Assembly: GCF_014649535.1 (NCBI RefSeq) | Contig: NZ_BMTF01000001.1 | Span: forward strand, 541,138-605,137 | Direction: 5' to 3' | DNA length: 64,000 bases | Source of the DNA: Streptomyces gelaticus | GTDB taxonomy: Bacteria > Actinomycetota > Actinomycetes > Streptomycetales > Streptomycetaceae | Shown here: piece by piece, positions 40,934 to 50,386 of the stretch | How the letters are laid out: every line of letters starts with the position of its first letter | Position numbering within the stretch: position 1 is the first letter of the stretch | Translations under genes and position numbers: made by a program | The notes under the pieces: model-generated | What the model was told of the DNA's origin: nothing | Seen by the model: the letters and a program-made list of their open reading frames with translations, nothing else | The model's database searches: none

Positions 40934-43900
40934 TTGCCCGACGTGAACAGTGCCTCTGTGAGCGAAAAAGTAGCGATCATCGGCATGGGGTGCCGACTGC
41001 CCGGCGGTGCGTCGGACCACCGCGCGTACTGGAAGAATCTCATGGAGGGCAAGGACTGCATCACACCGACGCCGGCCGATCGCTACGACGTCGGCAGCCT
41101 CGGCAGCAGACACAAGGAGAAACCCGGTCGTCTCATCGGCGGCCGCGGGGGATACATCGACGGCTTCGACGAGTTCGACCCCGCCTTCTTCGGCATCAGC
41201 CCGCGCGAGGCCGACCACATGGACCCTCAGCAGCGCAAACTGCTGGAGGTCGCCTGGGAGGCGCTGGAGGACGGTGGTCAGCGGCCCGCGGAGCTCGCCG
41301 GCAGCAACACCGCCGTGTTCGTCGGTGCCTTCACGCTGGACTACAAGATCCTGCAATTCTCCGACCTGGGCTTCTCGTCACTCGCCGCCCACACCGCCAC
41401 CGGCACGATGATGACGATGGTCTCGAACCGTCTCTCGTACTGCTTCGACTTCCGCGGACCGAGCCTGTCGATCGACACCGCGTGCAGCTCCTCCCTGGTG
41501 TCGGTGCATCTCGCCTGCCGGAGCCTCAACAACCGGGAGACCGACCTCGCGCTGGCCGGTGGGGTCCTGCTGCACATGGCGCCGCAGTACACCATCGCCG
41601 AGACGAAGGGCGGATTCCTTTCGCCGGACGGCCGGTCACGCGCCTTCGACGCCACGGCCAACGGCTACGTACGGGCCGAGGGCGTCGGTCTGGTCGCGTT
41701 GAAGCGGCTGGACGACGCCCTGCGCGACGGCGACCCCATCCACGCGGTGATCCTCGGCGCGGGGGTCAACCAGGACGGCCGGACCAATGGCATCACCGTG
41801 CCCAACGCGGACGCCCAGGTCTCCCTCATCCGGCGTGTCTGCGGCGAAGCCGGCATCACGCCCGGCGACCTTCAGTACGTGGAAGCGCACGGCACCTCCA
41901 CGCCCGTCGGCGACCCGATCGAGGCGAACGCACTCAGCCGGGCGCTGGCCGAGGGCCGCCGACCGGACGCGCCCTGCTACGTGGGCTCCGTCAAGACGAA
42001 CATCGGGCACACCGAAGCGGCGGCGGGCATCGCCGGCCTGATCAAGACCGTGCTCTGCCTCAAACACCGTCTCATCCCGCCCCACATCAATCTGGAGCAG
42101 CTCAACACCGCCATCGACCAGAGCTCCTCCCCCTACCGCATCCCGACCGAGCCGACCGCATGGCCCCGACACGAGGGACCCGCGCGGGCCGGGGTGAACT
42201 CCTTCGGATTCGGTGGCACCAACGCCCACGTCGTGCTGGAGCAGGCACCGGACAGATGCGCACCCCCGGCCACGCCCCGCGAACGGGCCTGGAATCTCCT
42301 CCCGTTGACCGCCCGCACGCCGGAGGCCCTGCCGGAGGTGGCGGCCGGCATCCGCCGCGAGCTGGCAGGCGTGGACGGGCCCGGGGTGTCGCTTCCCGAC
42401 CTCGGTCACACCCTGGCCCACCGCCGCCAGCACCTTGAGTCGCGGCTCTCCGTCGTGTACTCCTCACGGGCCGGGCTGGACGAGGCACTCGCCGCCTTCC
42501 TGCGCGGTGAACCGCACCCCGGGGTCGTCCACGGCAGGCAGCTCGAAGCCGAACAGCGAGGTCTGGTCTGGGTCTTCACCGGCATGGGGCCGCAGTGGTG
42601 GGGGATGGGCCGCCAGCTGCTGGAGAGCGACGAGGTGTTCCGGGACGCGGTCACCCGCTGCGACCAGGCCATCCGCTCGGTCGCCGGCTGGTCCCTCATC
42701 GAGGAGATGAAGGCCGACGAAGCCGGATCGCGCATGGGCGAGACATGGCTCGCGCAACCGGCCAACTTCGCCGTCCAGGTGGGCCTCGCGGCCATGTGGC
42801 GCCATTACGGTGTGCGGCCCGATGCCGTGGTCGGTCACAGCACCGGGGAGGTCGCCGCCTTCTACGAGGCCGGGGTGTACACCCTGGAGGACGCGGTGGA
42901 GGTGGTGATGCACCGCAGCCGGCTCCAGCAGAAGCTGACGGGCACCGGCACCATGCTCGCCGTGAGCCTGCCCGAGGAGGAGGCGCAGCATCGCGTGGCG
43001 GCGTTCGGTGACCGGGTGTCCGTCGCTGCGGTCAACAGCCCCTCGGCGGTCACCCTGGCCGGCGACCGCGACGCGCTGGCCGAGCTGGCGGACGGGCTGC
43101 GCGCCGAGCAGGTGTTCACCAAGTTCCTCACGGTGGATGTTCCGTACCACAGCGCCGGAATGGATTTGATCAAGGACGAGCTGCTGGCTTCGCTGGGCGG
43201 TCTCGAACCCCGGGCGGCGACGGTTCCGCTGTACCTGACCGGGCAGGAGGGCACGGCGCACGGCAGCGAGCTGGACGCGGGCTACTGGTGGAAGAACGTC
43301 CGCCACCGGGTCCGGTTCCGCTCCGCCGTCGACCGTCTCGCCGACGACGGATACGGCCTGTTCCTGGAAATCGGTCCGCACCCGGTGCTCGGGCACTCCA
43401 TCCGCGAGTGCCTCGAAAGCCGGGGGGCGACCGCGCGGACCCTTCCCTCGATCCGCCGCCAGGAAAACGAACCGGAGCGCTTCGCCACATCGCTGGCGGA
43501 GCTGCACAACCTCGGCGTACCCATCGCCTGGGACACCCTGCACCCGGCGGGCAGGCCGGTGGTCCTGCCTCGTTACCCCTGGCGACGCGACCGCTACTGG
43601 ACGGAGCCCGCACCCGTCGCCCAGGTCCGTCTCGGCCGCGCCGACCATCCCCTGCTGGGCCGCCGCACCGAAGACACCGAGCCGACCTGGCACGCCACGC
43701 TGGACACCGAGCGGCTGCCCTACCTCGACGACCACCGCATCCAGTCCACGGTGGTCTTTCCGGCGGCCGGATATCTGGAGATGGCCACTCAGGCGGTCCG
43801 CTCCCTGACGGGCGGCACCCATGTCGTGCTGACGGACATCGAGTTCCGCAAGGCACTGTTCCTGCCCGAGGGCGAGGACCGGGCCGTGCGTCTGACCCTC

Positions 43901-46900
43901 TCCTCGCAGAACGCCGCGTTCACGATCGCGTCGGCGGGGCAGGACGAGAGCAGCCGGGCGGTGCACGCGAGCGGCGTGGTGCGCTCGGGGCAGCCGCGCC
44001 CGGCCGGGCCCCCGGCCGACACCGAAGCCCTTCGGGCGCGCACCCGGCGTCGGCTGGCCGGCGACGACTGCTACGCGGCGCTCGCCGATCTGGGCTACCA
44101 CTACGGCCCCGCGTTCCGGGCCATCGAAGAGGTGTGGATCGGTTCCGGAGAGGTCCTCGCCCGGCTCCGTCCGCCCGCTGTGATCGGTGACGACGCGGCC
44201 GGACACCACATCCACCCCGTGCTGCTCGACGCCTGCTTCCAGTCGCTGCTGACGACCCAGCTGCCCGACACCGGAGCCGAAGGCGCGGACGAGTCGGACC
44301 GGCACACGACCGGGATCCGCCTCCCCCTGTCGATCGACGAACTGCGCCTCGCGCCGGTGGGGGACCAGCCGATCTGGGTCCACGCGACGGTGACCCGCGG
44401 CGACGCGGACGAGCTGGTCGGGGACATGGCCGTCTACGCGGAAGACGGTGAGCCTCTCGGCGGCATCCACGGCTTCCGCGCAGCCGACGTGGAGAAGGCC
44501 TCCACCGCGGTCGGCCTCGGCACGATCGATTCCTGGCTCGCCGAGACCGTCTGGGCCGACAGCCCGTTCGAGTCCGCCGAGGATGCCGCCGAGGACGGAG
44601 CCGGAGCCGGCCACGGCGGCGACTGGCTGGTGTTCGCCGACCGTCAGGGTGTCGGCGACGCCCTGAGCGACCTGCTCACCGAGCGCGGCGAGCGCTGCCG
44701 CCTCGTACGCCCGGGGGACACCTACCGAAGAAGCGGCGAAGGCAGCGAGTTCACGGTCGTCCCGGGGTCCGCCACGGACATGGAGCGGCTCTTCGCCGAC
44801 CTGGGTGAAACCAACGACGGCGGAGGCGGCAGGAAGCCCGTCGGCCACGTCGTGCATCTGTGGAACCTCGACCTGCCCCACCTCGCCGAAGCCTCACCGC
44901 AGGACCTCGTACGGCACAGTGGCACCGGGGCGTACTCGCTGATCGCGCTCGCCCGGACGCTGCTGCGCCTGGAACGGACCGGGCGGCTGCACATCGTGAC
45001 CCGCGGCGCGCAGAGCGTCGAGCCCGGCGAAACCGTCGAGCCGCTGGGCGCACCCGCGTGGGGAGTTGGGCGGGTGCTCCGACACCAGGAGCTGCTCTCC
45101 CACCCCGGCAAGCTGATCGACCTGGACCCCGGCGCGCGGAGCGACGACGCCGGATGCCGGGCCGAGGCGCGGGCGCTGCTGAGTGAGTTCCTGACCGACG
45201 ACGCGGAGGAGATCGCGCTGCGCGGCGCGGGCCGCCTCACCAGCCGGATCCGGCAGGCCGAACAGCTGACGCACCCCCTTCCGCTGTGCCTGCGCACCGA
45301 CGGGAACTACCTGGTCACCGGTGCTTTCGGAGCGCTCGGCCGACTGCTCTGCCGAACCCTCGTCCGGCGTGGGGCGCGCAGTCTGATCCTGGTCGGACGC
45401 ACCGTCCTGCCGGAGCGCTCCACCTGGCGGGCCCTGGACCCGGGCACCGCCGAAGGCCGTGCCACCGCCTTCGTCAAGGAGCTGGAGGCGCTCGGGGCAC
45501 GGGTCGTCCTGGCACCGCTCGACATCACCGACGAAGCCGCATTCACGTCCTGGCTGGATGCCCACCGGCGCACCGACCCGCTGCCGGTCCGCGGTGTGTT
45601 CCATCTCGCCGGTCAGGTCCGCGACACGCTTGTCGAGGACATGGACCGCCGGACATTCGCCGAGGCCCACGATCCCAAGGCCGTCGGTGCGTACCTGCTG
45701 CACCGCCACCTCCGGGACGAACCGCTGGACCACTTCGTGCTGTTCGCCTCGATCGCCTCCCTGCTGACCACGGCGGGCCAGACCAACTACGCCGCGGGCA
45801 ACGCCTTCCTGGACGCGCTGGCCCACCACCGCAGGGCACTCGGGCTGCCGGCGCTGAGCGTGGACTGGGGGCCATGGGCCACCGGCATGATCGAAGAGCT
45901 GGGGCTCGTCGACCACTACCTCCACAACCGCGGGATGAGCTCGCTCGCACCCGACGTCGGCATGGCCGTTCTGGAACGTGTCATCGACCAGGACCGCGCC
46001 CAACTGCTCGTCGCCACGGTCGTCGACTGGCCGGTGTTCCTGGCCTGGTACGCCTCACCGCCCTCACTGGTCGCCGATCTCGCGGAGGCGGCCCCCGCCG
46101 GTACGGCGACCGGGCCGGGCGAGGGCGTACTCGACACCTTCCGCGACGCGGACCCGGCGGAACGCCTGTCCCTGGTGACCGGGCGGTTCATCGCGCTCGC
46201 CGCCTCGGTGCTGCGGACCGGTCCCGAACGGATCGACCCGCAGGCGGGGCTCAACGCGCTGGGACTCGACTCGCTCCTGGCGATGGAACTGCGTGCCCGG
46301 ATCAGCTCCGAACTCGGCGTGGCCCCGCCCGTGGTGGCGCTGCTCAGCGGAACTCCGGTCGTCGAGCTGATCACCCAACTCCACGACGCTCTGGAAGAGT
46401 TGGTCGCTCACCAGGCCGGCGGCGCCGACACGGCCGCGGTGGAGGTGTTCGAGGACGAACTCCGCCATCCGCTGACGCAGAACCAGAAGGCCCTGTGGTT
46501 CCTCAGGCAGCTCAATCCCGAGGGCTACGCATACAACATCGGCGGGGCGGTCGAGGTCCGGGTCGCACTCGACCCCGACCTCATGTTCGAGGCCGTCCGC
46601 TGCATGGTGGCACGCCACCCCGCCTTGCGGACCAACTTCCTCACGGTGGACGGCGTTCCGATGCAGCAGGTGTCGCCGGAGGCGAGCGCGGACGTCGCGC
46701 TGTTCGACGTGCAGGACCAGGAGTGGGAGGACATCCACAGCACGATCGTCGCGGAGTACCGCAGGCCGTACGACCTGGAGCGCGATCCGCTGTTCCGCTT
46801 CCGCCTCTTCAAGCGCGCCGACGACCGCTGGGTGATCATGAAGGCGGTGCACCACATCGTCTCCGACGCGATCTCCACGTTCACCTTCATCGAGGAGCTC

Positions 46901-49900
46901 CTCGCGGTGTACGAGGGGCTGCGCCAGGGGCACGCCCCCTCGCTGCCGCCGGTCACCGCCCGCTACCTGGACTTCCTCAACGCGCAGAACCGCTTCCTGG
47001 CCGGACCCGCCGCGCCGCGCATGCTCGACTACTGGCGAACGCACCTGCCGGCCGAGGTTCCGACCCTGGAACTGCCCGTCGACAAGCCCCGCCCCGCCGT
47101 GCAGACACACAACGGAGCGTCGGAGTTCTTCGTACTGGACACCGAGCTCACCGCCCGGGTGCACACCCTGGCCCGTGAGCACGACGTGACCCCGTTCATG
47201 GTGCTGCTCAGCGCCTACTACCTGTTGCTGCAGCGATACTCCGGACAGGACCAGGTCATCGTGGGCAGCCCCGTCACCGGCCGGACCGAGCAGGAATTCG
47301 CCTCCGTCTACGGCTACTTCGTCAACCCGCTCCCGCTCCACGCGGACCTGTCCGGAGACCCCTCGATCGCCCGGCTGCTGCAACAGGTCCGTACGACCGT
47401 GCTGGGCGGTCTGGACAACCAGGAGTACCCCTTCGTCCTGCTGGTCGACAAGCTGGGGCTCCAGCACGACCCCAGCCGCTCCGCGGTGTTCCAGGCCATG
47501 TTCATCCTGCTCACCCACAAGGTCGCAACCGAGAAGTACGGCTATCGCCTCCAGTACATCGAACTACCCGAGGAGGAAGGCCAGTTCGATGTGACGCTGT
47601 CCGTGTACGAGGACGAGGCGGAGCACCGATTCCACTGCGTCCTGAAGTACAACACCGACCTGTTCCTGCCGGAGACCATGCGGCGGATGGCATCGCACTA
47701 CACCGCACTGCTCGACAGCATGACCCGGGCCCCGGCGGACCGTCCCACCTCCAGGCTGGAGATGCTGGATGCCCGGGAGCGCGAGCAGCTGGTCGGCGAA
47801 TGGAGCAGCGCCGGGCGCACCGCGCTGACCCCGGGGACGGGAGCCGGTGAGGCGGACGGCTTCCGGCCGGTGCACCGGCTGATCAGTGACACCGCCGCCC
47901 GATGCCCCGACGCGCCGGCCGTCACGGCGCCGACGCCCCACGGTACGGCCCGGCGACTGACGTACGGGGAACTCGACCGCATCTCCGGGGAGTTGGCCGG
48001 ACGGCTTCGAGGGACCGGTGTCGGCGCCGGCTCGGTGGTGGCGCTCTGCCTGGACAAGTCACCCGAGCTCATCGTCGCGCTGCTCGCGGTCCTCAAGGCC
48101 GGCGGCGCCTACCTCCCGATCCCGGCCGACCATCCCGCCGACCGCGTCGCCCACACCGTACGGGTCGCCGGCGCCACCCTGGTCGTCACCGAGGACGACG
48201 CCCGCCGCGACCGGATGAGGGGGCTGCCGGTACCGACGCTGACCCTGCGGGAGCTGCAAGAGACCGCGCCCGTGGCGGACACCCCGAGCGGCACCGGTTC
48301 CGGTGCCGAGGACCCGACCGATCCCGACACTCCCGCGTACGTCATCCACACCTCCGGCTCGACCGGCCTCCCCAAGGCCGTGCGGGTCAGCCACCGCAAT
48401 CTCGCCTCGGCGTACGGGGCCTGGCTCCAGGAGTACCGGCTGGACCGTGACGTGCGGGTGCACCTCCAGATGGCCGCGCCGTCGTTCGACGTCTTCACCG
48501 GAGACGTGGTGCGTGCACTGTGCTCGGGCGGCAGCCTGGTGCTGGTCGACCGCGATCTGCTCTTCGACACCGAGCGCCTCTACACCACGATGCGCAAGGA
48601 GCGCGTCGACTGCGCGGAGTTCGTGCCCGCCGTCGTGCGCGGCCTCATGGACCACTGCGAACGCCGCGGTCTGAGGCTGGACTTCATGCGGCTGCTCGTC
48701 GTCGGATCCGATGTGTGGAAGGCCGGGGAGTACCGCAGGCTGCATGAGATGTGCGGGCCCGGGACCCGCCTGATCAACTCCTACGGGGTCACCGAGGCGA
48801 CCATCGACAGCGCCTGCTTCGAAGGGCCCGTCGACGACCTGGAACCCGGACGGACCGTGCCGATCGGACGACCCCTGAGCAACAGCACGCTCCATGTGCT
48901 CGACCGGCACGGTGAGCCGGTGCCCCCCGGGGTGCCCGGCGAGCTGTGGATCGGCGGCGACGGCGTGGCGCTCGGCTACGCGGGCGATCCCGAGCTGACG
49001 CAGCAGCGCTTCGTCACCCGGACTCTGAGCCGGGAGCCGGGCGCGAGCCCCGTACGCCTCTACCGCAGCGGGGACGCGGCACGGTGGGACGCGGACGGCC
49101 GGGTCCATCTGCTCGGCCGGGTCGACGACCAGATCAAGCTCCGGGGCCACCGGATCGAGCTCGGCGAGATCGAGGCACACCTCGCCCAGTGGCCCGGCCT
49201 GGTCCGTGCGGTCGTCACGGTGCGGGCCGACGCCCGGGGCGAGGACGTGCTCTGCGCCTACTGCGTACCGGCCGAGGGGGCGGCACCGGACCGGCGCGCG
49301 CTGCGCCGGCACCTCGCCGACCGACTGCCCGCGTACATGGTTCCGGCGCACTTCGTCACCCTGCCGGCACTGCCGCTGACCGCCAACGGCAAGGTGGACC
49401 ACGCCGCCCTCCCGATGCCCCGGTTCGACGCCGACGACGAGCCCGAGGAGAAGCCGCGCACACCCTTCGAGGTGAGCATGGCCCGGCACTGGAAGGACCT
49501 GCTCGGACTGGAGCGGGTCGGCCTGACGCACGAGTTCTTCGAGGTCGGCGGCAGCTCCATCAAACTGATCGAGCTCATCCACCGGCTGCGCAAGGAATAC
49601 GGCGTCGGCATCCCGGTCAGTCTGCTGTACCGGGTGACGACCCTGCACGGGATGGCCGCGTCGCTGGAACGCATCGTCACCGGATCGGACTTCGACGACC
49701 TGCCCTTCCTCAGCTTCAACAACGACCGGGAAAGGACCGTATTCTGCTTCCCGCCGGCGGGCGGCCACGGACTCGTCTACCGGGAGTTCGCCGCCAGGCT
49801 GCCCGAGTACCGGCTGATCGCCTTCAACTACGTTTCCGGCGCCGACAAGGTGGCCCACTACGCCGACCTCGTCGAGACCCACCGCTCCGAGCGCAGGTGC

Positions 49901-50386
49901 CTGCTGCTCGGCTACTCGCTCGGTGGCAACCTCGCCTTCGAGGTGGCCAAGGAACTCGAGGGCCGGGGACGCCAGGTCGCCCATGTGATCGTGCTGGACT
50001 CGCACCGCATCCTCGAACCGTACGTACCCGGCCCCGAGCACATCGAGTTCTTCGAGGCGGAGCTGGCCGAACACCTGCGCAAGCACACCGGATCGGACGC
50101 CGTCGCCCGCGAAACCCTGGACCAGGCGGCGGAGTACCTGGCCTTCTGCGGCCGCACACCGAATCTCGGAACGGTGTCCGCGACCGTCAGCGTGGTCACC
50201 GACCAGGAGAAGACGGCCCTCTACGCCGCCGACGCCCGCGGTACCTGGCACGGCAGCTCGATCACGGCCACGTCCGTGCTCCGCGGCTCCGGAATCCACG
50301 CCGACATGCTCGACCCCAAGCACGCGGCCCGCAACGCCGAGCTGGTGCGCGGCATCCTCCAGGAGGGCGGCACCGATGTCCGATGA
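40934..50386 (+). CDS. ftdB: Iterative hybrid PKS-NRPS for polycyclic tetramate macrolactam
   Basis: A 3150-aa megasynthase. Domains in order: KS (about 14-440; DTACSSS, Cys184), AT (about 545-845; GHSTGE, Ser636), DH (about 890-1150; DDHRIQSTVVFP with His934, LLDACFQ with Asp1099), KR (about 1455-1640; TGAFGALG, Tyr1619), ACP (Ser1780), C (about 1835-2270; HHIVSD at 1973), A (about 2330-2830; Lys2820), PCP (Ser2875) and TE (GYSLGG, Ser2995). No ER or methyltransferase is seen. In PTM synthases the single PKS module builds two polyene chains, the C domain attaches both to ornithine, and the TE releases by tetramate formation. A-domain pocket residues read D-V-G-E-L-V-S-I-D-K, close to the ornithine code DVGEIGSIDK. 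The start is TTG at 40934 with AGGAG 7 bases upstream; the next candidate, GTG 40943, is badly spaced. Confidence 0.93.
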   Translation: MPDVNSASVSEKVAIIGMGCRLPGGASDHRAYWKNLMEGKDCITPTPADRYDVGSLGSRHKEKPGRLIGGRGGYIDGFDEFDPAFFGISPREADHMDPQQRKLLEVAWEALEDGGQRPAELAGSNTAVFVGAFTLDYKILQFSDLGFSSLAAHTATGTMMTMVSNRLSYCFDFRGPSLSIDTACSSSLVSVHLACRSLNNRETDLALAGGVLLHMAPQYTIAETKGGFLSPDGRSRAFDATANGYVRAEGVGLVALKRLDDALRDGDPIHAVILGAGVNQDGRTNGITVPNADAQVSLIRRVCGEAGITPGDLQYVEAHGTSTPVGDPIEANALSRALAEGRRPDAPCYVGSVKTNIGHTEAAAGIAGLIKTVLCLKHRLIPPHINLEQLNTAIDQSSSPYRIPTEPTAWPRHEGPARAGVNSFGFGGTNAHVVLEQAPDRCAPPATPRERAWNLLPLTARTPEALPEVAAGIRRELAGVDGPGVSLPDLGHTLAHRRQHLESRLSVVYSSRAGLDEALAAFLRGEPHPGVVHGRQLEAEQRGLVWVFTGMGPQWWGMGRQLLESDEVFRDAVTRCDQAIRSVAGWSLIEEMKADEAGSRMGETWLAQPANFAVQVGLAAMWRHYGVRPDAVVGHSTGEVAAFYEAGVYTLEDAVEVVMHRSRLQQKLTGTGTMLAVSLPEEEAQHRVAAFGDRVSVAAVNSPSAVTLAGDRDALAELADGLRAEQVFTKFLTVDVPYHSAGMDLIKDELLASLGGLEPRAATVPLYLTGQEGTAHGSELDAGYWWKNVRHRVRFRSAVDRLADDGYGLFLEIGPHPVLGHSIRECLESRGATARTLPSIRRQENEPERFATSLAELHNLGVPIAWDTLHPAGRPVVLPRYPWRRDRYWTEPAPVAQVRLGRADHPLLGRRTEDTEPTWHATLDTERLPYLDDHRIQSTVVFPAAGYLEMATQAVRSLTGGTHVVLTDIEFRKALFLPEGEDRAVRLTLSSQNAAFTIASAGQDESSRAVHASGVVRSGQPRPAGPPADTEALRARTRRRLAGDDCYAALADLGYHYGPAFRAIEEVWIGSGEVLARLRPPAVIGDDAAGHHIHPVLLDACFQSLLTTQLPDTGAEGADESDRHTTGIRLPLSIDELRLAPVGDQPIWVHATVTRGDADELVGDMAVYAEDGEPLGGIHGFRAADVEKASTAVGLGTIDSWLAETVWADSPFESAEDAAEDGAGAGHGGDWLVFADRQGVGDALSDLLTERGERCRLVRPGDTYRRSGEGSEFTVVPGSATDMERLFADLGETNDGGGGRKPVGHVVHLWNLDLPHLAEASPQDLVRHSGTGAYSLIALARTLLRLERTGRLHIVTRGAQSVEPGETVEPLGAPAWGVGRVLRHQELLSHPGKLIDLDPGARSDDAGCRAEARALLSEFLTDDAEEIALRGAGRLTSRIRQAEQLTHPLPLCLRTDGNYLVTGAFGALGRLLCRTLVRRGARSLILVGRTVLPERSTWRALDPGTAEGRATAFVKELEALGARVVLAPLDITDEAAFTSWLDAHRRTDPLPVRGVFHLAGQVRDTLVEDMDRRTFAEAHDPKAVGAYLLHRHLRDEPLDHFVLFASIASLLTTAGQTNYAAGNAFLDALAHHRRALGLPALSVDWGPWATGMIEELGLVDHYLHNRGMSSLAPDVGMAVLERVIDQDRAQLLVATVVDWPVFLAWYASPPSLVADLAEAAPAGTATGPGEGVLDTFRDADPAERLSLVTGRFIALAASVLRTGPERIDPQAGLNALGLDSLLAMELRARISSELGVAPPVVALLSGTPVVELITQLHDALEELVAHQAGGADTAAVEVFEDELRHPLTQNQKALWFLRQLNPEGYAYNIGGAVEVRVALDPDLMFEAVRCMVARHPALRTNFLTVDGVPMQQVSPEASADVALFDVQDQEWEDIHSTIVAEYRRPYDLERDPLFRFRLFKRADDRWVIMKAVHHIVSDAISTFTFIEELLAVYEGLRQGHAPSLPPVTARYLDFLNAQNRFLAGPAAPRMLDYWRTHLPAEVPTLELPVDKPRPAVQTHNGASEFFVLDTELTARVHTLAREHDVTPFMVLLSAYYLLLQRYSGQDQVIVGSPVTGRTEQEFASVYGYFVNPLPLHADLSGDPSIARLLQQVRTTVLGGLDNQEYPFVLLVDKLGLQHDPSRSAVFQAMFILLTHKVATEKYGYRLQYIELPEEEGQFDVTLSVYEDEAEHRFHCVLKYNTDLFLPETMRRMASHYTALLDSMTRAPADRPTSRLEMLDAREREQLVGEWSSAGRTALTPGTGAGEADGFRPVHRLISDTAARCPDAPAVTAPTPHGTARRLTYGELDRISGELAGRLRGTGVGAGSVVALCLDKSPELIVALLAVLKAGGAYLPIPADHPADRVAHTVRVAGATLVVTEDDARRDRMRGLPVPTLTLRELQETAPVADTPSGTGSGAEDPTDPDTPAYVIHTSGSTGLPKAVRVSHRNLASAYGAWLQEYRLDRDVRVHLQMAAPSFDVFTGDVVRALCSGGSLVLVDRDLLFDTERLYTTMRKERVDCAEFVPAVVRGLMDHCERRGLRLDFMRLLVVGSDVWKAGEYRRLHEMCGPGTRLINSYGVTEATIDSACFEGPVDDLEPGRTVPIGRPLSNSTLHVLDRHGEPVPPGVPGELWIGGDGVALGYAGDPELTQQRFVTRTLSREPGASPVRLYRSGDAARWDADGRVHLLGRVDDQIKLRGHRIELGEIEAHLAQWPGLVRAVVTVRADARGEDVLCAYCVPAEGAAPDRRALRRHLADRLPAYMVPAHFVTLPALPLTANGKVDHAALPMPRFDADDEPEEKPRTPFEVSMARHWKDLLGLERVGLTHEFFEVGGSSIKLIELIHRLRKEYGVGIPVSLLYRVTTLHGMAASLERIVTGSDFDDLPFLSFNNDRERTVFCFPPAGGHGLVYREFAARLPEYRLIAFNYVSGADKVAHYADLVETHRSERRCLLLGYSLGGNLAFEVAKELEGRGRQVAHVIVLDSHRILEPYVPGPEHIEFFEAELAEHLRKHTGSDAVARETLDQAAEYLAFCGRTPNLGTVSATVSVVTDQEKTALYAADARGTWHGSSITATSVLRGSGIHADMLDPKHAARNAELVRGILQEGGTDVR

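Noticed and set aside
42464..44881. 805-codon open frame antisense to the synthase gene
   Set aside because: It is the complement of the PKS AT-DH coding sequence; high GC removes stop codons on the opposite strand. Composition is low-complexity and lacks family motifs.
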